Shown here in pieces: positions 14,890 to 22,449 of a DNA stretch of 32,399 nt. This stretch comes from a virus, in the IMG/VR virus record IMGVR_UViG_3300020427_000006, positions 1 to 32,399 of that record; one strand, 5' to 3'. Within the stretch, counting starts at the first letter, position 1. Every line of letters starts with the position of its first letter. The position numbers and the translations under genes were made by a program. Under the pieces are notes generated by a model. It worked only from the letters and a program-made list of their open reading frames with translations, ran no database searches and was not told where the DNA came from.

Positions 14890-16780
14890 ATGGCTTCCAC
14901 CAGAAAGATTACCTGATTTTACTGACGCAAAGGAAATAGCTATTGATTTAGAGACCTATGATCCAGGACTCAAAACTAAAGGCCCTGGCTGGGCTCGTAA
15001 TGAAGGAAAGGTTGTAGGAGTTGCATTAGCTGTTGACGGATGGAAAGGATATTTTCCTGTAGCTCACGAAGGAGGAGGAAACTTCGATGCAAAATTTTTA
15101 AAGCAAAGTCTTAAACCTATGTTATCTTCCAGTGCTGCTAAAATTTTTCACAATGCATCTTATGATGTAGGATGGTTGCGCCGTTGGGGACTGGAAGTTA
15201 AAGGACGTATCATTGACACGATGATTGCAGCTCCTCTCATCGATGAAAATCGCACGTCGCAAGGACGGCATTATAGTTTAAATGACTTGTCTAAAGACTA
15301 TCTAGGAGAAAAGAAATTAGAAAATGAACTATACTTAAAAGGACTGGAACATGGTGTGGACCCAAAAGGTGAGATGCATAAACTGCCAGCAATGATAGTA
15401 GGTCCGTACGCGGAAAAAGACGCAGAGTTAACATTGAAATTATGGCAATCCTTCCAAAAAGAAATTGTTAAACAAGAGCTCATTAATGTTTTTGATTTAG
15501 AGACAGATCTACTTCCTATCTTAATTGATATGAAATGGAAAGGAGTTAATGTTGATTTAGAATACGCAGAAAAAATTAAAAAAGATTTAGCAAAAAAAGA
15601 AAAAAAAATACTTGAACAAATAAAAAAAGAAACAGGAGTAGCAGTAGAAATTTGGGCAGCAGTGAGTGTGGCCAAAGCTTTTGATGCAATGGGATTAAAA
15701 TATGATCGAACAGAAAAAACAAACCAACCAAGTTTTCATAAACAATTTTTAGTTAATCATCCTCATTCTCTTCCTAAGATGATAGTGGACGCAAGAGAAA
15801 TTAATAAAGCCAGAACAACTTTTATTGATTCCATTCTGCGCCATCAACATAATGGAAGAATTCACGCTGACATTAATCAATTAAAAACTGAAACAGGGGG
15901 AACCGTTTCCGGAAGACTTTCTATGCAACATCCTAATCTCCAACAAATCCCTGCGAGACACGCAGAATTAGGCCCTCTTATTCGAAGTATTTTTATTCCT
16001 GATGATGACTGTGAATGGGGTAGTTTCGATTATTCTCAACAAGAACCTCGTATTCTTTTACATTTCGCCGACGGCATTAATCACGGCGAGGGGTTGAAAG
16101 GAACAAAAGAATTAGTTGAACTCTATCATTCTGAAGATCCTGACTTTCATCAAGCTGTAGCTGATATGGCGGGCATTGATCGTAAGACCGCAAAAACAAT
16201 TAATCTCGGATTATCCTATGGAATGGGAAAAGCTAAATTAGGAAACGAGCTAGGATTGAATAAAGGAGATACCGATGATTTATTTAGAAGATATCATAGT
16301 CACGTTCCTTTCTTAAAAAAATTAACAGAAGAAGCGATGCACTGGGCGAATAGCAGTGGTTATTTACGCACACTGGAAGGAAGACGATGTCGTTTTGAAT
16401 TATGGCAACCAGCCACTTTTGAACTGCAAAAACCGTTGCCTTATAAAGAAGCGCACCAGGAATATGTTTTAAATCAACGTAAAGGATTAAAACGAGCATT
16501 TACTTACAAGGCTTTAAATAGATTAATACAAGGAAGCGCGGCGGACCAAACCAAAAAAGCAATGATAGCACTAGGAAAAATAGGAATCACCCCTCAAATT
16601 CAAGTGCATGATGAATTAAATATGTCCGTTCCTCTGGAAAATAAGGAAAAATTTATTTCTACAGTGAAAAACTTAATGGAAACGTGTGTGGAACTCAGAG
16701 TTCCTTCCAAAGTTGAACCTAAAACAGGAGAATCGTGGGGTCATCTAACGAAAATTATGCCTACGCCGCAGGACTCATAG
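14876..16780 (+). CDS. polA: Family A DNA polymerase with 3'-5' exonuclease
   Basis: The 634-residue protein has an N-terminal exonuclease domain (ExoI Asp24 and Glu26 in DLETY; ExoII FHNASYD with Asp97; ExoIII YAEKD with Tyr178 and Asp182). The polymerase domain has motif A FDYSQQEPR (Asp385, Glu390, Arg392), motif B RKTAKTINLGLSYG (Arg436, Lys440, Leu444, Tyr448) and motif C QVHDE (His578, Asp579). There is no 5'-3' exonuclease domain. The position matching E. coli Phe762 is Leu444. This is the replicative polymerase of the phage. A ribosome binding site GGAG lies seven bases before the ATG. Confidence 0.95.
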   Translation: MENVEWLPPERLPDFTDAKEIAIDLETYDPGLKTKGPGWARNEGKVVGVALAVDGWKGYFPVAHEGGGNFDAKFLKQSLKPMLSSSAAKIFHNASYDVGWLRRWGLEVKGRIIDTMIAAPLIDENRTSQGRHYSLNDLSKDYLGEKKLENELYLKGLEHGVDPKGEMHKLPAMIVGPYAEKDAELTLKLWQSFQKEIVKQELINVFDLETDLLPILIDMKWKGVNVDLEYAEKIKKDLAKKEKKILEQIKKETGVAVEIWAAVSVAKAFDAMGLKYDRTEKTNQPSFHKQFLVNHPHSLPKMIVDAREINKARTTFIDSILRHQHNGRIHADINQLKTETGGTVSGRLSMQHPNLQQIPARHAELGPLIRSIFIPDDDCEWGSFDYSQQEPRILLHFADGINHGEGLKGTKELVELYHSEDPDFHQAVADMAGIDRKTAKTINLGLSYGMGKAKLGNELGLNKGDTDDLFRRYHSHVPFLKKLTEEAMHWANSSGYLRTLEGRRCRFELWQPATFELQKPLPYKEAHQEYVLNQRKGLKRAFTYKALNRLIQGSAADQTKKAMIALGKIGITPQIQVHDELNMSVPLENKEKFISTVKNLMETCVELRVPSKVEPKTGESWGHLTKIMPTPQDS

Positions 16781-17067
16781 ACGGAGAGGGATATGTGGCA
16801 GTTGTCACTCGCTCTGATAGGCGTGCAGGAACACCTGTCATTACCGTAGAAATGAGCTCCTATGAGGTTATTCATCGGCTAAGAGACATCTTTACCCTAG
16901 GAACCATTCATCGATGTAAGAAGCGAGAAAAACACCATAAACAAACGTGGAAATGGCAAGTAAAATATCGCCAGGCCCACAGCGTAGGACGAAAGATCTT
17001 TCCGTACTTGATTGAAAAAAAAGATAAAATGTATTGTATTATTCAATATTATCCAGAAAACGCTTGA
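16735..17067 (+). CDS. Single-motif LAGLIDADG homing endonuclease-like protein
   Basis: The GTG start at 16735 follows AGGAG at ideal spacing and lies inside the polymerase gene, overlapping it by 46 bases. The 110-residue product begins with AYAAGLIDGEGYVAVV, a clear LAGLIDADG-type helix and first strand, followed by a basic domain (RCKKREKHHKQTWKW). One motif implies a homodimer. It could be a free-standing homing endonuclease lodged beside the conserved polymerase gene. No intron is visible in the polymerase, whose motifs are contiguous. The family can also act as a regulator. Confidence 0.8.
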   Translation: MGSSNENYAYAAGLIDGEGYVAVVTRSDRRAGTPVITVEMSSYEVIHRLRDIFTLGTIHRCKKREKHHKQTWKWQVKYRQAHSVGRKIFPYLIEKKDKMYCIIQYYPENA

Positions 17068-17122
17068 TTTTATCCCCAAAATATCCTAAATAATCCCATA
17101 AATATAGAAATGAGAGGAACTT

Positions 17123-17278
17123 ATGACTGATATAAGTAAATATAAATCAGTTGCCGTGAGCATTAAAACTCATCAGCAACTAAAAAAACTAGGCGGTTCT
17201 GACTTTAGATCGGTTTCTAAAGTTATAGAATGGCTAGCAAATGAAGAAGAAAAACGTAGAAAGAAGAGAAGAAAATGA
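17123..17278 (+). CDS. Ribbon-helix-helix-like small DNA-binding protein (51 aa)
   Basis: A ribosome binding site (GAGAGGAAC) precedes the ATG, and the stop overlaps the next ATG (ATGA). The product starts MTDISKYKSVAVSIKTHQQL and continues with SVSKVIEWLANEEE and a basic tail KRRKKRRK. A short strand (KSVAVSI) followed by two helices is the Arc/CopG/MetJ-like ribbon-helix-helix layout. It may be a repressor for this operon; no toxin partner is evident. Confidence 0.6.
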   Translation: MTDISKYKSVAVSIKTHQQLKKLGGSDFRSVSKVIEWLANEEEKRRKKRRK

Positions 17279-17502
17279 AAAAAGAAACTGCATATGGCAC
17301 CGTAAACAGAACGTGGGAAGTGTCCAGGGAGGCTGATAAAATTAAAGAAGCCTTGGAAACCCTAGTGGCTGCAGCTCACGGCAAAGATGCAAAAAACATT
17401 ACTGAGGCTACAAAACTCGTTGAAAAGACATTAATAACAAACAACGGAATATCCGATATAATGATCGCGGCATCAGATTGGAGGAATCGTGAACGATTAT
17501 AA
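17275..17502 (+). CDS. Unrecognised small helical protein
   Basis: The 75-residue product has an early RTWEVSREADKIKEALETLV segment and a second helix (AKNITEATKLVEKTLI), then SDIMIAASDWRNRERL. It looks all-helical. The start is coupled to the ribbon-helix-helix gene by ATGA, and the end overlaps the next gene by 14 bases. Function unknown. Confidence 0.6.
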   Translation: MKKETAYGTVNRTWEVSREADKIKEALETLVAAAHGKDAKNITEATKLVEKTLITNNGISDIMIAASDWRNRERL

Positions 17503-17875
17503 AAATTTATTTGTTTATGGAACTCTGAAAAGGGGCGGTAAACTTCACGATTTTTACCTTAAAAATCAAACATTTATGGGTACTTTCTATACGGAACCTA
17601 ATTATGTTATGGTGGATCTTGGAGCGTTTCCCATTGTATTTCCTGTTAAAAAAGGAACGGGGCAAAAAATAGAAGGGGAGATCTATGAAGTGGATGGCCT
17701 TCATTTCAGCACGGTTCAAACAATGGAAGAAGGCGCTGGGTATGATACGACACAAGATATTTTTTTATCTAAAGGTGGCGCCATCCATCGCATAGCTTCA
17801 ATTTTTGCCTATCCCCCTAAATATTTTAAAGGGAAAATAGAATCGAAAAAAGGAGTAGTAAGCTGGGGCAACTAG
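17489..17875 (+). CDS. Gamma-glutamylcyclotransferase-like (AIG2/GGCT fold) protein
   Basis: The GTG start has GGAGG just upstream. The 128-residue protein begins with NLFVYGTLKRGGKLH, the YGTLxxG substrate-loop motif of the GGCT/AIG2 family. VMVDLGAFPIVFP and GEIYEVDGL follow, with an acidic residue in the METMEEGAGY-like segment (QTMEEGAGYD) at the expected catalytic Glu position. Family members release 5-oxoproline from gamma-glutamyl amines or peptides. In a phage it could act on gamma-glutamyl adducts, an interesting echo of the amidoligase cassette at 28.8 kb, but no link is shown. Confidence 0.85.
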   Translation: MNDYKNLFVYGTLKRGGKLHDFYLKNQTFMGTFYTEPNYVMVDLGAFPIVFPVKKGTGQKIEGEIYEVDGLHFSTVQTMEEGAGYDTTQDIFLSKGGAIHRIASIFAYPPKYFKGKIESKKGVVSWGN

Positions 17876-17881
17876 GATTTC

Positions 17882-17910
17882 TTGTAATTTAATGAGATAT
17901 CCCCTATAGT
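17882..17910 (+). promoter_or_regulatory. Candidate sigma-70 promoter before the 17941 gene
   Basis: TTGTAA (17882-17887) and TATAGT (17905-17910) are separated by exactly 17 bases. A strong ribosome binding site (AAGGAGG, about 17928-17934) follows before the ATG at 17941. This small gene may therefore have its own transcript. Confidence 0.55.
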
Positions 17911-17940
17911 ACGGCACGATATTAATTAAGGAGGTCTGAA

Positions 17941-18132
17941 ATGGCTGACGTTAATAAAATCGTGTCGCACGTCCTGGATGTTCCAGGTAAAGATGAAGTT
18001 CTCGTAAATTATACGGACGGGACTGTTATTAGATTTTCACTGTTAGAATGGAGAACAATTATAAGTAAAGGCAAGGAAGCCTATACATTTATTTGTGCGA
18101 GCGAAGACTATAAAAATTTAATCGATCATTAA
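17941..18132 (+). CDS. Unrecognised small protein (63 aa)
   Basis: The product starts MADVNKIVSHVLDVPGKDEV and contains LVNYTDGTVIRFSLLEWRTI, suggesting a small beta-rich domain followed by a helix. It has a strong ribosome binding site and a plausible promoter of its own. Its stop overlaps that of the convergent gene at 18129 by a few bases. Function unknown. Confidence 0.6.
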   Translation: MADVNKIVSHVLDVPGKDEVLVNYTDGTVIRFSLLEWRTIISKGKEAYTFICASEDYKNLIDH

Positions 18133-18527
18133 GCGCCGCAGGAATCGCATTCTTCTTCCGTCAAGACGGTGTCTTTGTCTTCCAATTTTATTTCTTTTCC
18201 GCTACTCAATCCTGGAGGCAACGGGTTAGCCATTGTCACGTTGATTTGATTATCCTCATTCCACTCAGCTTTTCCCCACCCATTTCCTTTGGATCTCAGA
18301 TCCTCTAGATCTTGGGTTCTTTCGGGAGGAGAGGGAGGTTGAAACGAAGTGTTGACTGATTCACTGATACTTCCATTTTCCGCTTCGGGAGAAAACAATG
18401 CCAATTTATATTTTTCTTCTAAAATCCTGACTTTCTCTGCCAGGTACGCTGTTGCTTCCAGCGCCTTCTTATAATCTTCACGTGAAACACAGTCACCGGT
18501 CCCACCGCAATTGCATTGCTTTTCCAT
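18129..18527 (-). CDS. Unrecognised protein with terminal Cys motifs
   Basis: The 132-residue protein has an N-terminal Cys cluster (MEKQCNCGGTGDC), a short coiled coil (ALEATAYLAEKVRILEEKYKL), a disordered Pro/Ser/Glu-rich middle and a C-terminal EECDSCGA. The two ends could bind one metal together. A ribosome binding site (AAGGAG) lies before the ATG. It ends the minus-strand GC-rich cluster and meets the 17941 gene tail to tail. Function unknown. Confidence 0.6.
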   Translation of the reverse strand: MEKQCNCGGTGDCVSREDYKKALEATAYLAEKVRILEEKYKLALFSPEAENGSISESVNTSFQPPSPPERTQDLEDLRSKGNGWGKAEWNEDNQINVTMANPLPPGLSSGKEIKLEDKDTVLTEEECDSCGA

Positions 18528-18603
18528 TCTTTTTCTCCTTATTTATGATTTGGGGTGAGAACTAATTTAAACACATCGTCAGCATTAATCAAGAAATCTT
18601 TTT

Positions 18604-18861
18604 TTAATTATTTTCTTGACACATTTCTAAAATTTTCCGATTCACTATCCAGGGCTTGGGAATGACAACGCCTCGTCCTCCGTTCTGGTCACTTTCATCC
18701 CAGCAGGCAATCAACGTCAGCTTCTCTTCACTCTCTTCCACAATCCATCCAACACTTTCCACGCTCACCAGTGTTTTATCTTTTATTTCTTGCAGCGACA
18801 GCCATCCTGTTTCAATGTCCGTGGCGTCCAGCCACGTGATCTTAACCAGGGGGAAGTTCAT
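18604..18861 (-). CDS. Unrecognised small beta-rich protein
   Basis: The 85-residue product starts MNFPLVKITWLDATDIETGW and continues with SVESVGWIVEESEEKLTLIACWD and GRGVVIPKPWIV. The strand-rich pattern looks like a small SH3-like barrel. Its ATG overlaps the stop of the upstream oxygenase-like gene (ATGA). I do not recognise a named family. Confidence 0.6.
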   Translation of the reverse strand: MNFPLVKITWLDATDIETGWLSLQEIKDKTLVSVESVGWIVEESEEKLTLIACWDESDQNGGRGVVIPKPWIVNRKILEMCQENN

Positions 18862-19478
18862 TTTATAATTCCAATGTTAAAATTAACAGCGACGGATATT
18901 CTTCTTTTCTTGCTTTTATTCAACGCCACTCGGTGCGGAAGCCAGGAGGGAAATAATAATAAATCATGATCCTGTGGAACGCGCTCAATGTTCTGGGCGT
19001 TAATGTAATTAGGCTCTCCTATCAATGGATGATATTGAATGGCCCCTGGACGCGGATCGCAAAAAACAAGAGGTCCCTGGTCCACTCCGTGCGTCTCAAC
19101 GTAATAGACCGCGGAAAGAATGCAGTTCCCATGCACGTGCGTGTTATTCGATCCTCCCGGCGGATTCACATTGGCCCACGCACCGCCTTCCGAAAAAAAT
19201 TTTCTATCCTTAAGCTGCCATCCCATCGCCTTTGCAAAAATAGGGGCGTACTCCTCAGCAATTGTTTTAGTTAAATTTCCCAGAGGTCCCGTATGAGTCG
19301 TTTGAGAATGCCAGCCGCCCATATTGGACCTGACAATACCAGGATCTTTTTTAATCCATTTTTCTATTTCTTGTAAAACTGATTTCCGCAGCTGTGGGTG
19401 CTTATCCTTGAGATTGAATTGCATCGCCAAGGTGGCGAACATCATTTGACCAACGACAGTGGGTTCTTGGCTACTCAT
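18858..19478 (-). CDS. 2OG-Fe(II) oxygenase-like protein, TIGR02466 type
   Basis: I set the start at the ATG at 19478 because it overlaps the upstream stop by only eight bases; the in-frame ATG at 19502 is possible. The protein (about 206 aa) has NVNPPGGSNNTHVHGN followed by CILSAVYYVETH, then GPLVFCDPRPG and LLLFPSWLPHRVALNKSKKRRISVAVNFNI. The His residues in THVHGN and LPHRV and the late Arg match a double-stranded beta-helix hydroxylase (2OG-FeII_Oxy_5). Such proteins are common in marine phages; their substrate is unknown. It is adjacent to a second member. Confidence 0.8.
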   Translation of the reverse strand: MSSQEPTVVGQMMFATLAMQFNLKDKHPQLRKSVLQEIEKWIKKDPGIVRSNMGGWHSQTTHTGPLGNLTKTIAEEYAPIFAKAMGWQLKDRKFFSEGGAWANVNPPGGSNNTHVHGNCILSAVYYVETHGVDQGPLVFCDPRPGAIQYHPLIGEPNYINAQNIERVPQDHDLLLFPSWLPHRVALNKSKKRRISVAVNFNIGIIK

Positions 19479-20112
19479 CAGACTTGCCTGTGGGAATTGC
19501 ATGTACGTTAAAGGACATTGATCGCCTCTCCCCTGGTCCTCGAAACGGCATCACCGAATGCCCCAGCCACGCGGGAAAGACATACATATGCCCTCGCTCG
19601 GGCATCTTGTTGTTTGTCATGCCGAAACGCAATGTCATTGCATCGTACTCCCGGTTATTGTGAAAGGTGAGCCAGCCGTCAGGCTCTGAATCCTTGTTAA
19701 TCTGTTCAGGAACTTTAATGTAAATAATGCCTGACAAGGTTCCGCTGTGGGTATGAACAGGGTTGTAGTCCCCCGCATACTGGGAGACGACCCAGGATTT
19801 TTGAAACGTCAGATCAAAATCCTTCCACATCTTAATTCCCCGTCCATCCAGAATCGTGCTCGCCTTCACGTACCCTTCGCACGCGGCAATAATTCCCGTG
19901 TCGATGAACATTTTCATAAATCCCTTGCGCGGAACGGCAATCTGTTCGCCTTCATAAATTTTTCCCGCCAACTGGTCGGCGTGGTCTTCTTTTTTTTCAC
20001 GTAGAATCTCATTCGTCTCCAGTTCCAGCTTGACTACCACGTCTTCCGGCAGCTCCACCTTGCAAATGGGAATGGGAAACAAATATTCCATTTTCGCTTG
20101 TACGTTAATCAT
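19471..20112 (-). CDS. 2OG-Fe(II) oxygenase-like protein, second member
   Basis: The start is set at the ATG at 20112 because it overlaps the methyltransferase stop as ATGA; a TTG at 20130 is also in frame. The 213-residue protein begins near EYLFPIPICKVELPE and has SWVVSQYAGDYNPVHTHSGTL followed by SGIIYIKVP, then GWLTFHNN, YVFPAWLGHSVMPF and ERRSMSFNVHAIP. It follows the same plan as the next protein, with His pairs in HTH and GHSV. The two probably arose by duplication or form a pair. They could hydroxylate a glycan, lipid or protein. Confidence 0.8.
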   Translation of the reverse strand: MINVQAKMEYLFPIPICKVELPEDVVVKLELETNEILREKKEDHADQLAGKIYEGEQIAVPRKGFMKMFIDTGIIAACEGYVKASTILDGRGIKMWKDFDLTFQKSWVVSQYAGDYNPVHTHSGTLSGIIYIKVPEQINKDSEPDGWLTFHNNREYDAMTLRFGMTNNKMPERGHMYVFPAWLGHSVMPFRGPGERRSMSFNVHAIPTGKSDE

Positions 20113-20771
20113 ATCAATGGTGTCCTCCAATGTTTTTCAGTTTTTTCATTCACGCGTATCCAGGCCGGCATGATGTGAGCCCCGAAGGAGATGGGAAAAT
20201 CCCCGTGCTCATTGGCGTATCTCTTCAGGCCCAGGCGAACACCTTGAATATATAAGTCATCACCGGCGATGACGCCCGTGTCCTTCAACTTCGGCATCCA
20301 GGCGCTCAGGTCCTGATACACATTTTCTTCATCGTGAGATCCGTCCAGGAAGACGAAATCCAGGGACTTGTCCTTGTAGCTCTTGGCCGCCTTCACGCTC
20401 GCCATTCTGACGGGAGTGATGATGTGCCTGACGGGCTTGATGTTCCTCGTGAACTGCCCGAATAGATCCTTCATCTTTAAATTTTTCATCTGCCAGCGGG
20501 AGCCTTCAGCGAAGTGCTTGTCCACGTCCTCATCGCTCAGGTGATGCTCCCAGGACCCCTTCCAGGTGTCCACGCAGTCGAATCTTATTTTCTTTCCCGA
20601 GTTATGAATGTTCGTCGCCATGTACGCCGCGCTCCGTCCTTTCCAGCTTCCTACTTCCACGAAGTGTGATCCGTCTCCAAACCATGACAGAGCCATATCA
20701 TAAATATCGTGATAGTTAAACCATCCTTGAATGGTGAAGTAAAAATGATCTATTTTTTCTTGACTGTCCAA
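20109..20771 (-). CDS. Class I SAM-dependent methyltransferase (Methyltransf_24-like)
   Basis: The 220-residue protein starts with TTG at 20771. It has the SAM-binding loop HFVEVGSWKGRSAAYMA (about 36-52), the acidic strand end IRFDCVDTWKGSW, and LDFVFLDGSHDEENVYQDL with GVIAGDDLY. Similar enzymes methylate sugars or act beside glycosyltransferases. The gene overlaps the glycosyltransferase end by 22 bases and the oxygenase start by 4. A surface-glycan role is inferred from these neighbours. Confidence 0.83.
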   Translation of the reverse strand: MDSQEKIDHFYFTIQGWFNYHDIYDMALSWFGDGSHFVEVGSWKGRSAAYMATNIHNSGKKIRFDCVDTWKGSWEHHLSDEDVDKHFAEGSRWQMKNLKMKDLFGQFTRNIKPVRHIITPVRMASVKAAKSYKDKSLDFVFLDGSHDEENVYQDLSAWMPKLKDTGVIAGDDLYIQGVRLGLKRYANEHGDFPISFGAHIMPAWIRVNEKTEKHWRTPLI

Positions 20772-21646
20772 GGCACACCTTTCTCTTCCATTTCCTTTAT
20801 TCCTCCCTCTAAGTCATCATTTTTCCGCAGCATTGCTATCGTCTTGATTTGCTCCTGGAAGTTTCCCGTGAACTTCGATGCGCCTTCGTGGCGCATGTTG
20901 GCGGTGCACAAGACCCAGATCTCGCGGCCCGCGGCGATGACGCGTTCGCAAAAGGCGAAATCCTCCCCGAGGCGATGATTAGACTTCAAGGTCATCACGT
21001 CAAAGAATCCGTACATGTTTTTCGTGTCCTTCACGTCCCTGTAGGGCTTGACCCGGCAGGGATAAGGCGCTCCAATCAATCGTTTAAAGACCTCCCTCTT
21101 AATCAGCATCATTCCCGTCGGCGCCCTTCTCACCCGGAGAAGGCCCTTTTCATCAGGCTGAATGGTGCTCTTTCCGTTGTCCTGGTTCTCAAACACCACG
21201 TTGTACGTCAATCCCGCCATTGAATAATCCGCCTCGGGATCATTGGTGACGCGAAACTCCTGCCACGCCCAGTCCATTCGCTTGTTCGGATAGGGCGCGA
21301 CAGCCACATCCTTGTCCGCCTCCAGCAGCTTTTCCAGAGTCTCCACTCCAAAGGCAACGTCAGCGTCGACGAAGAGTAAATGAGAGTAATGATCGTTGTC
21401 ATTGAGGAATTCCGCCACGCACCTGTTTCGCGCTTCGGTGATGATGGCGTTCTGGCCCAGCCAGTATTGGCGGAGAGGAATATATTTTTCTGCAGCCCAC
21501 GACTGTACGTTAATCATGGACTGCATAAAATCCACTGTGACAAGGTTTCCAAAGCAAGGAGTCGTTATGAATAAGGATTGAGTTTCAGCCTTGGAGGAAA
21601 ATAAGTCAGGCTTCTTCTTCAATTGGTTCAATCCTTTTGTCGACAT
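20750..21646 (-). CDS. GT-A-type glycosyltransferase
   Basis: The start is the ATG at 21646, preceded by AGGAGG. The 298-residue protein has SLFITTPCFGNLVTVDFM near the N-terminus, ITEARNRCVAEFL and a DxD motif in HLLFVDADVAFG. A region with APTGMMLIKREVF and LGEDFAFCERVIAAGREIWV (ED acceptor motif) comes next, then a His-rich end (TANMRHEGASKF). This is the pattern of a short GT-A nucleotide-sugar transferase seen in marine phages. It could decorate a phage or host glycan. Composition is GC-rich compared with the replication genes. Confidence 0.83.
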   Translation of the reverse strand: MSTKGLNQLKKKPDLFSSKAETQSLFITTPCFGNLVTVDFMQSMINVQSWAAEKYIPLRQYWLGQNAIITEARNRCVAEFLNDNDHYSHLLFVDADVAFGVETLEKLLEADKDVAVAPYPNKRMDWAWQEFRVTNDPEADYSMAGLTYNVVFENQDNGKSTIQPDEKGLLRVRRAPTGMMLIKREVFKRLIGAPYPCRVKPYRDVKDTKNMYGFFDVMTLKSNHRLGEDFAFCERVIAAGREIWVLCTANMRHEGASKFTGNFQEQIKTIAMLRKNDDLEGGIKEMEEKGVPWTVKKK

Positions 21647-21785
21647 CAACCCTCCTGTATTTCTTTTTATTCTTCACCACCCGGGGTTTATACCTGGGCG
21701 TGAACAAATCCCTCGCCACGGGATTAGGCTTTCTTTTTATCCTATTTTTTTGTAATTTCCCACCGATATTTTGGTTCCTTGACAT
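21606..21785 (-). CDS. Small basic phage protein (59 aa) with NPVARDL motif
   Basis: The frame overlaps the end of the XF1762-like gene by 44 bases and the start of the glycosyltransferase by 41. The product contains KPNPVARDLFTPRYKPRVVK followed by NKKKYRR. I recognise this as the pattern of very small basic proteins common in marine phage genomes, of unknown function. AGCAGGA lies just before the ATG. It may bind nucleic acid. Confidence 0.65.
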   Translation of the reverse strand: MSRNQNIGGKLQKNRIKRKPNPVARDLFTPRYKPRVVKNKKKYRRVDVDKRIEPIEEEA

Positions 21786-22209
21786 TTTCCTGCTTCTCCC
21801 TGTTAGGCCTCGTCCGCCAGCCCTTGAGATGATCCCCGAATCCCCTGGTAGCCCCTATCATGCGCCACCCGGTGGCGCGAATGGATCCTCCGGACTCCTT
21901 CCGGAAGGTGTAGGTTATCATCCGCTTTCCCCCCATCTGCTGCCAGATCCTCCAGCAGCGACCGTACAGGAAGCTGCACGCGTTCTTGGGAGCTCCGGGA
22001 CTCGCGCAAAGCCTCGTAATTTCGGCCGTCAGGCCGTTATCCAGCTTCCTCGCCACGGGTCTCCCGACGATGCCGACAGCCACAAGCTTCAAGTCACTGA
22101 GACAGCCGACCGCGAACCGCGCGCCTTGGACTTTTTTATTGTGCCGATGATGCTGTTCCACAAACTCATTGGCAGCCCTGATAGTTATTGGTATGATATC
22201 TAATGTCAA
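21742..22209 (-). CDS. XF1762-like protein, acetyltransferase-like fold
   Basis: The TTG start at 22209 gives a 155-residue product. It starts DIIPITIRAANEFVEQHH and continues with KVQGARFAVGCLSDLKLVAV, GIVGRPVARKLDNG, AEITRLCASPGAPKNACSFL and KRMITYTFRKESGGSIRATG. This is the conserved pattern of the phage XF1762 family, which has a GNAT-like arrangement. The biochemical role is not known. It is the first gene of the minus-strand cluster and diverges from the 22450 gene. A competing plus-strand frame is rejected. Confidence 0.8.
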   Translation of the reverse strand: MTLDIIPITIRAANEFVEQHHRHNKKVQGARFAVGCLSDLKLVAVGIVGRPVARKLDNGLTAEITRLCASPGAPKNACSFLYGRCWRIWQQMGGKRMITYTFRKESGGSIRATGWRMIGATRGFGDHLKGWRTRPNREKQENVKEPKYRWEITKK

Positions 22210-22217
22210 ATATTTCT

Positions 22218-22440
22218 CTATATAGTTATGTCAGATATATTTTATAAAATATTTTTTAATATTTGAAAATATCATTCAACTCATTCAACACCACTAAATA
22301 ATATATATTTTCTGTCATTTATACCAACAAATGAACTGTTGAATGAATATTATTCTCATTCAACATATTCAACAACACATTTCACTTTTCATTGAAATAC
22401 TGCAATAAAAATATAAAATTGCCTACACATAACTATATAG
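22218..22440. promoter_or_regulatory. Symmetric AT-rich intergenic region: 14-bp inverted repeat and 9-bp iterons
   Basis: CTATATAGTTATGT (22218-22231) and its exact reverse complement ACATAACTATATAG (22427-22440) flank the region, each just before the ribosome binding site of one divergent gene. Inside, TCATTCAAC occurs in tandem at 22272-22280 and 22281-22289, again at 22356-22364 followed by ATATTCAAC (22365-22373). GTTGAATGA (22338-22346) forms a 9-bp inverted repeat with 22356-22364. This could be a divergent promoter with repressor operators, or a replication origin with iterons. Confidence 0.75.
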
Positions 22441-22449
22441 GAGATTTTT

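Noticed and set aside
18528-18603. A 17-codon frame on the minus strand between the 18604 and 18129 genes (ends DDVFKLVLTPNHK)
   Set aside because: The only start is a TTG with no ribosome binding site; the reading looks codon-like, but the support is too thin.
21637-22203. Plus-strand open frame of 188 codons
   Set aside because: It overlaps the minus-strand XF1762-like gene, whose protein pattern is clearly conserved; the plus-strand product is Pro/Ser-rich with no family features.
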